A stretch of 64,000 nucleotides of DNA. Origin: Aldersonia sp. NBC_00410. GTDB lineage: Bacteria; Actinomycetota; Actinomycetes; Mycobacteriales; Mycobacteriaceae. Each line of letters opens with the position of its first letter. Positions within the stretch are counted from its first letter, which is position 1. Location of the stretch: assembly GCF_026342035.1 (NCBI RefSeq), contig NZ_JAPENM010000003.1:558001-622000 (forward strand), in the 5' to 3' direction. Below are positions 7,422-17,954 of the stretch, piece by piece. A program made the translations under genes and the position numbers. The notes under the pieces are model-generated. The model was not told where the DNA came from. It made no database searches and saw only the letters and a list, made by a program, of their open reading frames with translations.

Positions 7422-8554
7422 CTGCCGCGCAGCCGCTCGACCGCCAGCCTGCCGGCCTGCGGCGCGTCGTCCTCGGGAACGGAATCCGGGTCGATCGCCG
7501 CTGCGCTCGGACCTGCGACCAGCGCCGTCCCCGCCGGCACGTTGCGCTTGACCAGCGCGAGGGCGATCGGGCCGAGTTCGTAGTGATCGATCACCGTGCC
7601 GACACGGCCGACCGTGCGCCCGTCCAGCGTCACCGGGTCACCCGGCTCAGGACGACTGTCGGCGGACCCGTCGAGATGCAGCAGCACCTTTCGACGCGGC
7701 GATTTGCCCAGGTTGTGTACCCGGGCGACCGTCTCCTGGCCGCGGTAGCAGCCCTTGTCCAGATGCACCGCGCCGCCGACCTCCGGCCCACCGATCCAGC
7801 CGACCTCGTGCGGGATGGTGCGGTCGTCGGTGTCCACGCCCGTGCGCGGGCGCAGCGCCGCCACCCGCAACGCCTCGAACGCCCACAGCCCGGCGGGCGT
7901 GGCGCCGCGGTCGATCAGCTGCTGCCAGACCTCGGCCAGCCGATCGCGGGGCACGAGCAGGTCGAAGGCCGGAGTGGAGCCTGCGGAATGACTCGACGTG
8001 CCCGGGGAGCCGAGGGAAGGCATCCTGCGGATGAATCCACCCGATAATCCCGGCAGGGGCAGTGCCGCGTAGTCGTCCGCGGGGAGCTCGTCGACGACGC
8101 TGCCCGCCTCCGGCCCGAGCAGGCTCAGCACCGCGAGTTCGTTGCCGTCGCGCGGCTCCGCCTTGGCCCAGAACACCATCTTCTGTAGGAAACCGAGCAG
8201 GTCCGGCCCGGTCCCGGCCTCGGTGTCGATCCAGGTGGTGCCGTCCAGATCGGTGAGCACGAAGTGGTGCTCGACGCGGCCGTTGAGGTCCAGGCTCAGG
8301 TTCTCCGCCGAGCGGCGGTCGGCGAGTTCGGTGAGGTGCTGGCTGGAAATCGTGTGCAGCCAGCTGAGCCGCTCCGGGCCGCCGATGGCGATCACGAAGC
8401 GATGCGAGCGGTCCACGACGGCCACCCGCTGCACCGCGGTTCGCTGCTCGCGCAGGGGGTCGCCGTAGTGCCACGCGACCGGCCGATCGGGGGAATCGTC
8501 GGGTCCGGGCACTGCTCCCGGCGAAACGAGCAACGGGCTGGGGGGAAGATCCAC
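7418..8554 (-). CDS. ygfZ: Folate-binding protein YgfZ
   Basis: 378 residues. GcvT-fold folate-dependent protein that supports iron-sulfur cluster assembly and repair. The family signature KGCYxGQE appears as LDKGCYRGQETVAR (about residue 277), followed by the C-terminal GcvT_C barrel (PGDPVTLDGRTVGRVGT). It corresponds to Rv0811c. GTG at 8554 is chosen because the longer reading frame extends antisense through pabC. The start lies only 33 bp from the divergent pabC start, so both promoters must overlap and one or both mRNAs are nearly leaderless. Confidence 0.93.
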   Translation of the reverse strand: MDLPPSPLLVSPGAVPGPDDSPDRPVAWHYGDPLREQRTAVQRVAVVDRSHRFVIAIGGPERLSWLHTISSQHLTELADRRSAENLSLDLNGRVEHHFVLTDLDGTTWIDTEAGTGPDLLGFLQKMVFWAKAEPRDGNELAVLSLLGPEAGSVVDELPADDYAALPLPGLSGGFIRRMPSLGSPGTSSHSAGSTPAFDLLVPRDRLAEVWQQLIDRGATPAGLWAFEALRVAALRPRTGVDTDDRTIPHEVGWIGGPEVGGAVHLDKGCYRGQETVARVHNLGKSPRRKVLLHLDGSADSRPEPGDPVTLDGRTVGRVGTVIDHYELGPIALALVKRNVPAGTALVAGPSAAAIDPDSVPEDDAPQAGRLAVERLRGR

Positions 8555-8587
8555 GCTTCCACAATATCCGGGTCCTAGTCTGGTGAC

Positions 8588-9460
8588 ATGGCCGATCGTG
8601 TGCTGGTGAACCTCGAGGGAGAGATCCTCGACCCCGACGCTCCGCTGCTGACCGCCGATGACGTGGGCGCGGTCCGCGGCGACGGAGTCTTCGAGACGCT
8701 GCTGATTCGTGACGGTGTGCCGTGCAACGTCGCGCGGCATATGGAACGGCTGGTGAACTCGGCAAGGATGCTCGAGCTGCCCGAGCCGGACTGCGTGGTG
8801 TGGGCGCGCGCTGCGGAGATCGCTGCCGACGAGTGGGGTGATCGGTCCGAGGGCATGATGCGCTGGGTGCTCACCCGGGGCCGCGAATCCGGTGGTGACG
8901 CCACCGCATTCGTCACCGTCGCGCCGGTGCCCGAGCGGGTGGCCCGTGCCCGCGCGAAGGGTGCCGTCGTGATGACGTTGCAGCGCGGTCATTCCGTGGA
9001 GTTGGCTGGCAGCGCGCCGTGGCAGTTGCTCGGGGCGAAGACGCTCTCCTACGCCACGAATATGGCGGCATTGCGGTTCGCGCAGCGCAACAACGCCGAC
9101 GACGTGATCTTCATCAGTAGCGAAGGCCGGGTCCTGGAGGGTCCGCGCTCCACGGTGGTGGTCGTCAAGGGTGACCGGCTGCGGACCCCGCCGTTGACCA
9201 GCGGGATTCTGCCGGGCACAACGCAGCAGGCGATGTTCGAGATCGCCGAGGAGCACGGCTTCACGCCGGAGGTGGTGCCGCTGTTCCCGGCGGACCTGAT
9301 CACTGCCGACGGGGTATGGCTGGTGTCGAGCGTGGCGCTGGCCGTGCGGGTGCGCGAGTTGGACGGGCTGACGTTGCCCGAGCCCGATTGTGCGGCGCAG
9401 ATCACCGAATTGGTGGAGAGTGCAATGGAGAACAAATCGGTGACGAACACTCGAAATTGA
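8588..9460 (+). CDS. pabC: Aminodeoxychorismate lyase PabC
   Basis: 290 residues. Fold-type IV PLP enzyme that releases pyruvate from 4-amino-4-deoxychorismate to make p-aminobenzoate for folate. Features: GVFETLLIRDG near the N-terminus, the PLP lysine in LLGAKTLSYATNM (about residue 156), SEGRVLEGPRSTVVV and TSGILPGTTQQAMFEI. It corresponds to Rv0812. It is divergent from the folate-dependent ygfZ, a pairing conserved in mycobacteria and sensible because one gene makes the folate precursor and the other uses folate. Confidence 0.93.
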   Translation: MADRVLVNLEGEILDPDAPLLTADDVGAVRGDGVFETLLIRDGVPCNVARHMERLVNSARMLELPEPDCVVWARAAEIAADEWGDRSEGMMRWVLTRGRESGGDATAFVTVAPVPERVARARAKGAVVMTLQRGHSVELAGSAPWQLLGAKTLSYATNMAALRFAQRNNADDVIFISSEGRVLEGPRSTVVVVKGDRLRTPPLTSGILPGTTQQAMFEIAEEHGFTPEVVPLFPADLITADGVWLVSSVALAVRVRELDGLTLPEPDCAAQITELVESAMENKSVTNTRN

Positions 9461-9473
9461 GCCGAGTGGGGTG

Positions 9474-9494
9474 TCTACTATCTGACGTAGTAGA
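9474..9494. promoter_or_regulatory. Inverted repeat upstream of cydABDC
   Basis: TCTACTA and TAGTAGA form perfect 7-bp arms around a 7-nt spacer, 31 bp before cydA. Position in the only gap before the operon suggests a repressor or activator site. The half-sites loosely recall BlaI/MecI/CopY-type operators (TACTA...TAGTA), but that assignment is speculative. Confidence 0.55.
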
Positions 9495-9524
9495 TATCCC
9501 GCTCACCGATCGGCAGGGAACGCC

Positions 9525-11039
9525 ATGGACGCGTTGGACATCTCCCGGTGGCAGTTCGGCATCACCACCGTCTATCACTTCATCTTCGTCCCGCTGACCA
9601 TCGGCCTTTCGCCCTTGGTCGCCATCATGCAGACCGCGTGGGTGGTGACCAAGAAAGACGCGTGGTATCGACTCACGAAGTTCTTCGGCAAACTGCTGCT
9701 GATCAACTTCGCCCTCGGCGTCGCCACCGGCATCGTGCAGGAATTCCAGTTCGGCATGAACTGGAGCGAGTATTCGCGGTTCGTCGGTGACGTGTTCGGC
9801 GCGCCGCTGGCGATGGAGGCGCTCGCCGCGTTCTTCCTGGAGTCGACGTTCCTCGGGCTGTGGATCTTCGGCTGGCACCGACTGCCCAAAGGCGTACACC
9901 TCGCGACGATCTGGATGGTCGCGATCGGCACCAATCTGTCCGCCTTCTTCATCATCGCGGCGAACTCGTTCATGCAGCACCCGGTCGGGGTGACTTTCAA
10001 CGAAGAGCGTGGCCGCGCCGAGCTGACGAGCATCTGGAAACTGCTGACCAACAACACGGCCCTGGCGGCGTTTCCGCACGCACTCGCCGGCGCGTTCCTC
10101 ACCGCGGGCACATTCGTCGCCGCGATCTCGGGCTGGTGGATGGTGCGGGAAGCGCGACGGGCCAAGTCTGCAGTCGGGGCGGCCACAGTGGTCGAGCCCA
10201 CCGTCGACAACATGCCGGACAGCAACGCCGCCACCATGTTCCGGCCCGCGGCACGACTGGGATTTCTCGTCATCATTCTGGCCGGCATCGCGCTGGTCTG
10301 GACCGGCGACACGCAGGGCAAGCTGATGTTCCAGCAGCAACCGATGAAGATGGCCTCGGCGGAATCCCTCTGTCACACCGAGGTGGACCCCGACTTCTCG
10401 GTCCTCACCATCGGCACCCAGAACAACTGCGACAGCATTACGCAGGTCCTGCAGGTGCCGTACGTGCTGCCCTGGCTCGCCGAGGGGCAATTCACCGGTG
10501 TCACGCTGCAGGGCGTCGACGATCTGCAGGCGCAGTACGAGCAGCAGTTCGGTCCGGGCAACTACCGGCCCAACCTGTTCGTCACCTACTGGTCGTTCCG
10601 CGCGATGATCGGACTCGCCGCGGGCTCGGCCGCGATTGCCCTGATCGGGCTGTGGGTCACCCGGCGGGGCCGGATCCCGGACCAGAACTGGTTCAAGTGG
10701 GTCTGCCTGATCGCGCTGCCGACGCCGTTCCTGGCCAACAGCGCGGGCTGGATCTTCACCGAGATGGGCCGGCAACCCTGGGTGGTGGCGCCGAATCCCA
10801 CCGGCGTCGAACAGGTTCGGCTGACCGTCGACATGGCGGTGTCGGACCACTCGGCGGCCCTGGTGTGGTTCTCGCTGATCACCTTCACCCTCGTCTACGC
10901 CGCGCTGTTCGTGGTGTGGTTCGCGCTGATGCGCCGATACGTGCGGGCCGGACCATTGCCGCACGACGCGCATCCCGACGACGAGCCACACGGCGAAATC
11001 CCGGGGGATCAGCCCCGCCAACTCTCGTTCGCGTACTGA
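9525..11039 (+). CDS. cydA: Cytochrome bd ubiquinol oxidase subunit I
   Basis: 504 residues. High-affinity terminal oxidase subunit carrying haems b558, b595 and d. It begins MDALDISRWQFGITTVYHFIF with the conserved early His, and has about nine transmembrane helices. The Q-loop region and the conserved GRQPWVV motif (EMGRQPWVVAPNP) are present. Length fits the short-Q-loop actinobacterial type. AGGGAA precedes the ATG. First gene of a tight cydABDC operon for microaerobic respiration and resistance to respiratory inhibitors. Confidence 0.96.
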   Translation: MDALDISRWQFGITTVYHFIFVPLTIGLSPLVAIMQTAWVVTKKDAWYRLTKFFGKLLLINFALGVATGIVQEFQFGMNWSEYSRFVGDVFGAPLAMEALAAFFLESTFLGLWIFGWHRLPKGVHLATIWMVAIGTNLSAFFIIAANSFMQHPVGVTFNEERGRAELTSIWKLLTNNTALAAFPHALAGAFLTAGTFVAAISGWWMVREARRAKSAVGAATVVEPTVDNMPDSNAATMFRPAARLGFLVIILAGIALVWTGDTQGKLMFQQQPMKMASAESLCHTEVDPDFSVLTIGTQNNCDSITQVLQVPYVLPWLAEGQFTGVTLQGVDDLQAQYEQQFGPGNYRPNLFVTYWSFRAMIGLAAGSAAIALIGLWVTRRGRIPDQNWFKWVCLIALPTPFLANSAGWIFTEMGRQPWVVAPNPTGVEQVRLTVDMAVSDHSAALVWFSLITFTLVYAALFVVWFALMRRYVRAGPLPHDAHPDDEPHGEIPGDQPRQLSFAY

Positions 11040-11052
11040 AAGGGGTTGGGGT

Positions 11053-12090
11053 ATGAGCCTTCCCGAGTTTTGGTTCGTGCTGATCGGGGTGCTGTTCACC
11101 GGCTACTTCGTGCTCGAGGGATTCGACTTCGGCGTCGGCATGCTGATGGGCATTCTCGGCCGCGGCGGCGACGAAGCCGCGGACACCCGACGGCGCGTGC
11201 TGCTCAACACGATCGGGCCCGTCTGGGACGGCAACGAGGTGTGGGTGCTCACCGCGGGCGGGGCGATGTTCGCCGCGTTCCCGGAGTGGTACGCAACGCT
11301 GTTCTCGGGCTTCTACATTCCGCTGCTCCTGATTCTGGTGGCGTTGATCGTGCGGGTGGTGGCAATCGAGTACCGCGGCAAGATCGATGATCCGCAGTGG
11401 CGTCGACGCTGGGACTACGCGATCATCTTCGGCTCGTTCATGCCCGCGCTGCTGTGGGGAGTCGCGTTCGCCAACATCGTGCGCGGCGTCGCGATCGACG
11501 AGAACAAACAGGTGACCTCGAGCCTGATCGATCTGCTCAACCCGTACGGACTGCTCGGGGGGCTCACGACGCTGTTCGTGTTCCTCCTGCACGGCACCGT
11601 ATTCGCCGCGCTGAAGTCCGGCGGCGGGGTGCGCTCGGACGCGATCAAGCTGGCGCAGTGGCTCTCCATCCCGACCACCGTGATCGCCGGAATTTTCGTG
11701 CTGTGGACGCAATTCGAGTACGGCAAGGGCTGGACGTGGCTGATGGTGCTCATCGCGGCCGGGTGCCTGGTCGGCGTTGTCGCGCTCACTCGCGTAGTCC
11801 GGGAAGGCTTGGCGTTCGCGCTCACCAGCGTCGCCATTGCCGCCACTTCGGTGTTGTTGTTCGGGTCACTGTTCCCGAACGTGATGCCGTCGAGCACCGA
11901 TCCTGCCTACAGCCTCACCATCGAGAACGCATCCTCGACGCACTACACGCTGGTCGTGATGAGCTGGGTGGCAGTGATCCTCGTCCCGCTGGTCCTGATC
12001 TACCAAGGCTGGACGTACTGGGTGTTCCGCCAGCGTATTTCGGCCGAGCAGATCCCACCGTCGATCGGGCTGCCGTTACAACGCAGGTGA
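11053..12090 (+). CDS. cydB: Cytochrome bd ubiquinol oxidase subunit II
   Basis: 345 residues, eight to nine predicted helices. Diagnostic segments are FVLEGFDFGVGML near the N-terminus and IGPVWDGNEVWVLTAGGAMFAAFP, both universal in CydB. It forms the structural partner of CydA in the membrane. Starts 13 bp after cydA. Its stop codon overlaps the cydD GTG by 4 nt (GTGA), so oxidase and assembly transporter are translationally coupled. Confidence 0.96.
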   Translation: MSLPEFWFVLIGVLFTGYFVLEGFDFGVGMLMGILGRGGDEAADTRRRVLLNTIGPVWDGNEVWVLTAGGAMFAAFPEWYATLFSGFYIPLLLILVALIVRVVAIEYRGKIDDPQWRRRWDYAIIFGSFMPALLWGVAFANIVRGVAIDENKQVTSSLIDLLNPYGLLGGLTTLFVFLLHGTVFAALKSGGGVRSDAIKLAQWLSIPTTVIAGIFVLWTQFEYGKGWTWLMVLIAAGCLVGVVALTRVVREGLAFALTSVAIAATSVLLFGSLFPNVMPSSTDPAYSLTIENASSTHYTLVVMSWVAVILVPLVLIYQGWTYWVFRQRISAEQIPPSIGLPLQRR

Positions 12091-13802
12091 GCAGCGGTCA
12101 GACCGACAATCGTGTTCGGCAACGCGCCCGTCGGGCGCCGGTCGACCCGCGACTGTGGCGCTACGCACCGTCCATGCAGTGGTATCTCGCGGTCACCGTG
12201 GCACTGTCGGTGGTGACGTGCATTGCGGTGATCGCCGCAGCTTTGCTGATCGCCGACATACTGGCCGGTGTGATCACCGACCCGGCCAAGCGCGAGATCG
12301 GTATATGGCGAACCGAACTCGTCATTCTCACGATCGCCGTGGCGGTGCGGGTGGTGGCGGCAGGCGCGCAGGCGCGGTTCGGTGATCGGGCCGCGGCACG
12401 CACGATCGCCGAGTTGCAGTCCCGCGTGCTCACCGCGGCGGCGCGGCGCAACCCGCGCGACGTCGACTCCGCCAAGGGTGATTGGGCGACTCTGCTGACG
12501 AAGGGACTCGCGGACCTGCTCCCCTACCTTGCGGGTTATCTTCCGGCGCTGATGCTTTCGGTGATCGTACCGCCGACGGTGTTGGTCGCCATCCTCACCC
12601 AGGATGTCGTCTCGGCCGCGATCGTCGCGGTCACGCTGCCGCTCATTCCGGTCTTCATGGTGCTGATCGGGTTGCTCACCCGCGGCAAGGCGGACGCCAC
12701 CCTCGCGTCGATGAGCACCCTCACCGCGCAGCTGCTCGATCTGCTCACCGGCCTGCCGACCCTGCGTGCCCTCGGCCGTGAGCAGGGACCGCGCGAACGG
12801 GTCACCGAACTCGGTGACGCGCACCGGCGCACAGCGATGTCCGCGCTGCGCATCGCGTTCCTGTCCTCGATGGTGCTCGAACTGCTCGCGACGCTGTGCG
12901 TCGCGCTCGTCGCGGTCAGCATCGGCCTACGGCTGGTGTACGGGGAGATGGCGCTGCAGGCGGGGATCGCGGCGCTCATCCTGGCACCGGAGGTATATCA
13001 ACCGTTGCGGGCGGTCGGGGAGCGGTTCCACGCCGCCGAGGATGGGATGGCCGCCGCTCGAGCGGCATTCGAGGTGCTCGACGAGCCGGAGCACGCCGCG
13101 AAGGCGCACGGTGGCGCGATCCCGGCACGGCTCGAGGGGCGAATCGAACTGCGCGGTATCGGTATCCGGTCGCGCGACGGTTGGGCACCCGAATCGTTGG
13201 ATGCCGTGCTGGCACCGGGCCGAGTCACGGTGCTGACCGGTCCCAACGGTGCGGGCAAATCGACTGCGTTGCTGGCAATCCTGGGCCTGGTCGAGCCCGA
13301 CACCGGCCGGGTGAGCGTGGATGGTACCGACCTTGCGGCCCTGGATGCGCAGTGGTGGTGCCGCCACGTTGCGTGGCTCCCGGCCCGGCCGGTGCTGCTC
13401 GCCGGGACGGTGCGCGAAAATGTGGAGTTGCTGGGCAGCCGCGACGGCGATCTGGAATCATGCTGTACGGCAACCGGTTTCGATGCAGTGCTGGCGGACC
13501 TGCCGCAGGGCTGGGCGACTCGGCTCGGTACCGGCGGGATCGGCCTTTCGCTCGGTCAGCGGCAGCGCCTCGCGTTGACCCGGGTGCTCGTCGCGAACAA
13601 ACCGGTACTGCTGCTCGACGAGCCGACCGCGCACCTCGACGCGGTGAGTGCGGCGCGGGTGCTGGCCGCGTTGCAGGCGCGGGCGCACGCCGGCGCGACC
13701 GTCGTGCTCGTCGCGCACGACGAGCGCACGCTGACCGCAGCCGACGCCGTCATCGGGGTGCACGGCCGAGCCGCGGTGGGATGGCGCGCCGATGGCGAGT
13801 GA
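12087..13802 (+). CDS. cydD: ABC transporter CydD (thiol exporter for cytochrome bd assembly)
   Basis: 571 residues. Six-helix exporter domain fused to an ATPase domain. Walker A is LTGPNGAGKSTALL, the signature is SLGQRQRLAL and Walker B is PVLLLDEPTAHLD with the H-loop VLVAHD. With CydC it forms a heterodimeric exporter of glutathione or cysteine (presumably mycothiol precursors here) needed to mature cytochrome bd. The GTG start at 12087 is set by the GTGA overlap with cydB and by homology beginning at about residue 20 (RLWRYAPSMQWYL). It overlaps cydC by 11 nt. Confidence 0.94.
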   Translation: MSSGQTDNRVRQRARRAPVDPRLWRYAPSMQWYLAVTVALSVVTCIAVIAAALLIADILAGVITDPAKREIGIWRTELVILTIAVAVRVVAAGAQARFGDRAAARTIAELQSRVLTAAARRNPRDVDSAKGDWATLLTKGLADLLPYLAGYLPALMLSVIVPPTVLVAILTQDVVSAAIVAVTLPLIPVFMVLIGLLTRGKADATLASMSTLTAQLLDLLTGLPTLRALGREQGPRERVTELGDAHRRTAMSALRIAFLSSMVLELLATLCVALVAVSIGLRLVYGEMALQAGIAALILAPEVYQPLRAVGERFHAAEDGMAAARAAFEVLDEPEHAAKAHGGAIPARLEGRIELRGIGIRSRDGWAPESLDAVLAPGRVTVLTGPNGAGKSTALLAILGLVEPDTGRVSVDGTDLAALDAQWWCRHVAWLPARPVLLAGTVRENVELLGSRDGDLESCCTATGFDAVLADLPQGWATRLGTGGIGLSLGQRQRLALTRVLVANKPVLLLDEPTAHLDAVSAARVLAALQARAHAGATVVLVAHDERTLTAADAVIGVHGRAAVGWRADGE

Positions 13803-15483
13803 TCTGCGCCGTGCGCTCGCGTTGCTCGAACTCGACCCGCGACGCATCGCGCTCGCCATCGCCGGCGGTGTCGCGGCACTTGGCAGCGCGCTTGCGCTCG
13901 CCGCGCTGGCCGCGTGGCTGATTGTCCGCGCCTGGCAGATGCCACCGGTGCTGGACCTGTCGGTGGCCGTCGTGTCGGTGCGTGCGCTCGGCATTTCGCG
14001 CGGCGTGTTCCGGTATCTGGAGCGGCTCGCCACCCACGATGCGGCGTTCCGTGGCACCACCGCGGCGCGAGCTCAGCTCTACCGAAGGCTCGCAGACGGT
14101 GACCCGGCGGCGGTGACCGGCGTTCGCCGCGGGGAGCTGCTCACTCGCGTCGGCGCGGACGTTGAAACGCTGGGCGAGGTGGTCGTGCGTGCCCTCGTGC
14201 CGATGGCTGTCGCCATCCTGCTCGGCATCGCCGCGGTCGGCCTGATCGCCACCATCTCGTTGCCCGCCGCTGCGGTGCTCGCCGCGGCGCTGGTCGTGGC
14301 CGGGATACTTGCGCCGAATCTCGGTGCGCGGGCCGCTCGTGCCGCGGAGCGGGCGAGCATGACGGCGACCGGTGAGTACGCCGGACATGCCGTCACCGCG
14401 CTCGATCATGCCGCCGAGCTTCGCGTCGCAGGTCGGCTCGACGGGGTGCTGGATGCGGCCGAGGGTGCGGCGACCACCGCAGCGCGTCAGTCCGACCGGG
14501 CCGCCGCAGGTGGGGCGTTCGCGGCCGCTGCCACACCGCTCGCGATGGGGGCGAGCGTGCTCGGCGCGCTGCTGATCGGGATCGTCGCCTACGGCCCGGA
14601 CGGCGGCAGCCCAGGTGGAATGACGCCGATGGCGCTCGCGATCCTCGTCCTGCTGCCGCTGTCCGCGTTCGAAGCCGTCGGCGCGCTGCCCGCGGCCGCG
14701 GTCGCACTGTCCCGGGCGCGGGTTGCGGCCCGGCGGATCATGGCGCTGCTGGACCGGGCCGCGGCGGGAGTGCCCGTGGCGGCGGGCGCGCCGGTACCCG
14801 ACGGCCCGCTGGTGGCGCGGCAATTGCGCTGCGGGTGGCCCGATTCGCGGCCCACCGACCCTGTCGATCTGACTGCCGAGCCCGGCGCGCGGATTGCCAT
14901 CGTCGGGCGTAGCGGCGTCGGCAAGACCACGCTGCTGATGACGCTGGCCGGGCTCATCCCGCCGGTCACCGGTTCGGTGCACCTCGGTGGTGCCGCGGTC
15001 GCCGAACTCGATGCGCGCAAACTCCGCCGCGACGTGACGTTCTTCGCCGAGGACGGGCATCTGTTCGACACGTCCGTGCTGGAGAACCTGCGCGTCGCGC
15101 GCGGCGATCTGGACACCGCGGGCGCCGTCGCTGCGCTGCGTTCGGTCGGTCTCGGCGCCTGGCTGGACGGGCTCGACGATGGTGTCGAGACGGTGCTGCG
15201 CGGGGGCGAGCGGGCGGTGTCGTCGGGGCAACGCCGCCGGATTTTGCTTGCCCGCGCGCTCGTCTCGCCCGCGCGGGTGTTGTTGCTCGACGAGCCGACC
15301 GAGAACCTGGACGTGGATGCCGGGGCGCGGTTGCTGCACCAGCTGCTCGACCGCGCGTCGGGGCTCGTCACGCCCGAGCGCACGGTCATTGTGGTGGCAC
15401 ATCGCCTGCCCGAGCACACCCGCGCGGACCGGGTGATCGAACTCGTGCGCCTCGGTCGAGAAAATGCGTTGCCGAGGTCGTAA
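13792..15483 (+). CDS. cydC: ABC transporter CydC
   Basis: 563 residues. Exporter membrane domain followed by an ATPase domain with Walker A IVGRSGVGKTTLLM, signature VSSGQRRRILLAR and Walker B RVLLLDEPTENLD. The very alanine-rich membrane domain starts LRRALALLELDPRRIALAIAGG. Partner of CydD. Last gene of the operon; no obvious terminator follows, and a leader-like sequence begins 30-50 bp later. Confidence 0.94.
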   Translation: MASDLRRALALLELDPRRIALAIAGGVAALGSALALAALAAWLIVRAWQMPPVLDLSVAVVSVRALGISRGVFRYLERLATHDAAFRGTTAARAQLYRRLADGDPAAVTGVRRGELLTRVGADVETLGEVVVRALVPMAVAILLGIAAVGLIATISLPAAAVLAAALVVAGILAPNLGARAARAAERASMTATGEYAGHAVTALDHAAELRVAGRLDGVLDAAEGAATTAARQSDRAAAGGAFAAAATPLAMGASVLGALLIGIVAYGPDGGSPGGMTPMALAILVLLPLSAFEAVGALPAAAVALSRARVAARRIMALLDRAAAGVPVAAGAPVPDGPLVARQLRCGWPDSRPTDPVDLTAEPGARIAIVGRSGVGKTTLLMTLAGLIPPVTGSVHLGGAAVAELDARKLRRDVTFFAEDGHLFDTSVLENLRVARGDLDTAGAVAALRSVGLGAWLDGLDDGVETVLRGGERAVSSGQRRRILLARALVSPARVLLLDEPTENLDVDAGARLLHQLLDRASGLVTPERTVIVVAHRLPEHTRADRVIELVRLGRENALPRS

Positions 15484-15529
15484 TTGCGACGTATTTTCGT
15501 GATTACACGAGGAAGGAGGTGGTCTGAAG

Positions 15530-15568
15530 TTGGATAGCTATTGGACACGTGAGGTGGCTGCCCGCTAG
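15530..15568 (+). CDS. Candidate 12-residue ORF with a strong ribosome site
   Basis: TTG start followed by 11 codons (product MDSYWTREVAAR) and TAG. A near-perfect Shine-Dalgarno sequence AAGGAGGT (15513-15520) lies 9 nt upstream, stronger than that of most genes in the window. It sits 46 nt after cydC and about 65 nt before a structured repeat region. Two readings are possible: a small translated peptide or leader ORF, or a regulatory RNA region that only resembles one. No downstream gene on the same strand is close, because the next gene (rox) is convergent. Confidence 0.4.
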   Translation: MDSYWTREVAAR

Positions 15569-15633
15569 CCGCATCTGCTGACGGAAGGATTCACTCACCG
15601 CGCGACGCGGCCGGCGAATCCCAGGCAGCTACC

Positions 15634-15739
15634 CGACCCCCGAGCCCCCGGTCGGTCCAGACCGGGACCTGATCCAGGATGGCCCGTCCGTGTAAAACAG
15701 GACGGCCCGTCCGCGTGATCCGGTACGGCTCGGGGGTCG
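15634..15739. repeat. Long-range inverted repeat with internal hairpins in the cydC-rox gap
   Basis: CGACCCCCGAGCC (15634-15646) pairs perfectly with GGCTCGGGGGTCG (15727-15739). Inside lie a 7-bp hairpin (CCCGGTC/GACCGGG, 15647-15666), a palindrome GGACGGCCCGTCC (15700-15712) and a direct repeat of GGCCCGTCCG. A transcript from either strand could fold into a closed multibranch structure. It may be the terminator for the convergent cydC and rox genes or part of a small RNA. The 286-bp gap holds no other gene. Confidence 0.55.
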
Positions 15740-15769
15740 TCCCATGTCGGTGGCGGATCCTTGGCGCAG

Positions 15770-17212
<1,443 letters not shown>

Positions 17213-17223
17213 TCACGCCGACT

Positions 17224-17271
17224 GCATAGTTGTTCCCACGGAAAGTGCCCCGCCGGCCGGAAGAACTATGC
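17224..17271. promoter_or_regulatory. Imperfect inverted repeat upstream of rox
   Basis: GCATAGTTGTTCC (17224-17236) and GGAAGAACTATGC (17259-17271) are inverted copies matching at 12 of 13 positions, separated by 22 nt and lying 20-70 bp upstream of the rox start. It could be an operator or a 5' UTR hairpin. Rifamycin-inactivating genes of actinobacteria often carry a rifamycin-associated element upstream; whether this repeat is related is untested. Confidence 0.5.
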
Positions 17272-17288
17272 GATCGCGCGCCGGAGGG

Positions 17289-17954
17289 TCAGCCGATGTA
17301 GCGCTGCAGCCGCGCGGACAGCCGCGGCTCGAGTGGGCCATCCGCGACGACACGCTCCTCGACGTAGGCCAGATCGCCGCCCTCGACGATGCCGTAGAGC
17401 CGCTTCGCGCCACCGACCACCGCGGCGGACTGGCTGCGGATCACCACGTCGGTGGCCAGTTCCCAGGAGGACTGAGTGAGCGCGCGACCGTAGAACAGCT
17501 CCACCACACCGGAACTGTGCGTCAGCAGCAGTTCGAGAATTTCGGCGTTCTCGGGGCCGGTCGAGACCCGCCAGAAACCGTTCTCGCGCAGGTCGGGACC
17601 GAGGTAGTCGCCGTCGCCGTCGAGCACCCAGGAGCGTGACTCCCAGGTCAGGTAGCTGCCGCCGTCGTGCGCGACGATGATCTGCTGGCCGAAGCGGTAA
17701 TCCCCGGTGCCGGGGTTGTTGCCCTCGCCCTCGCCGCGCCAGACGCCGACCATCGGCAGCAACGCCAGCAGTCCGGGGTGCAGGTCCGGTCCGAGCCGCA
17801 GGTTCGCGGTGTCCTCGGGTAGCGGGAGGTCGGGCAGCACCGGCAGGTTACGACCACCGGTCGCCTTCGCCCGCTCGGCGGCGCCCGCGACGGGGTCGCT
17901 GGTGGAACCCGCGACCGTGACGTCGTCCGGAGCCGGTGCCGATTCCTCGGTCAC
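17289..17954 (-). CDS. Nitrobindin-like heme-binding beta-barrel protein (Rv0813c/Rv2717c type)
   Basis: 221 residues. The FABP/DUF1794 barrel carries the hallmark GxWxGxG as [11 protein letters not shown], with [51 protein letters not shown] and the C-terminal LQRYIG. Bacterial nitrobindins bind ferric haem through a C-terminal His and isomerise peroxynitrite. Here the last residues read [10 protein letters not shown], so the usual C-terminal haem ligand should be verified. A low-complexity Asp/Pro/Ala N-terminal tail precedes the barrel. The GTG start at 17954 is fixed by GTGA overlap with an upstream 32-residue membrane peptide. Confidence 0.88.
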   Translation of the reverse strand: MTEESAPAPDDVTVAGSTSDPVAGAAERAKATGGRNLPVLPDLPLPEDTANLRLGPDLHPGLLALLPMVGVWRGEGEGNNPGTGDYRFGQQIIVAHDGGSYLTWESRSWVLDGDGDYLGPDLRENGFWRVSTGPENAEILELLLTHSSGVVELFYGRALTQSSWELATDVVIRSQSAAVVGGAKRLYGIVEGGDLAYVEERVVADGPLEPRLSARLQRYIG

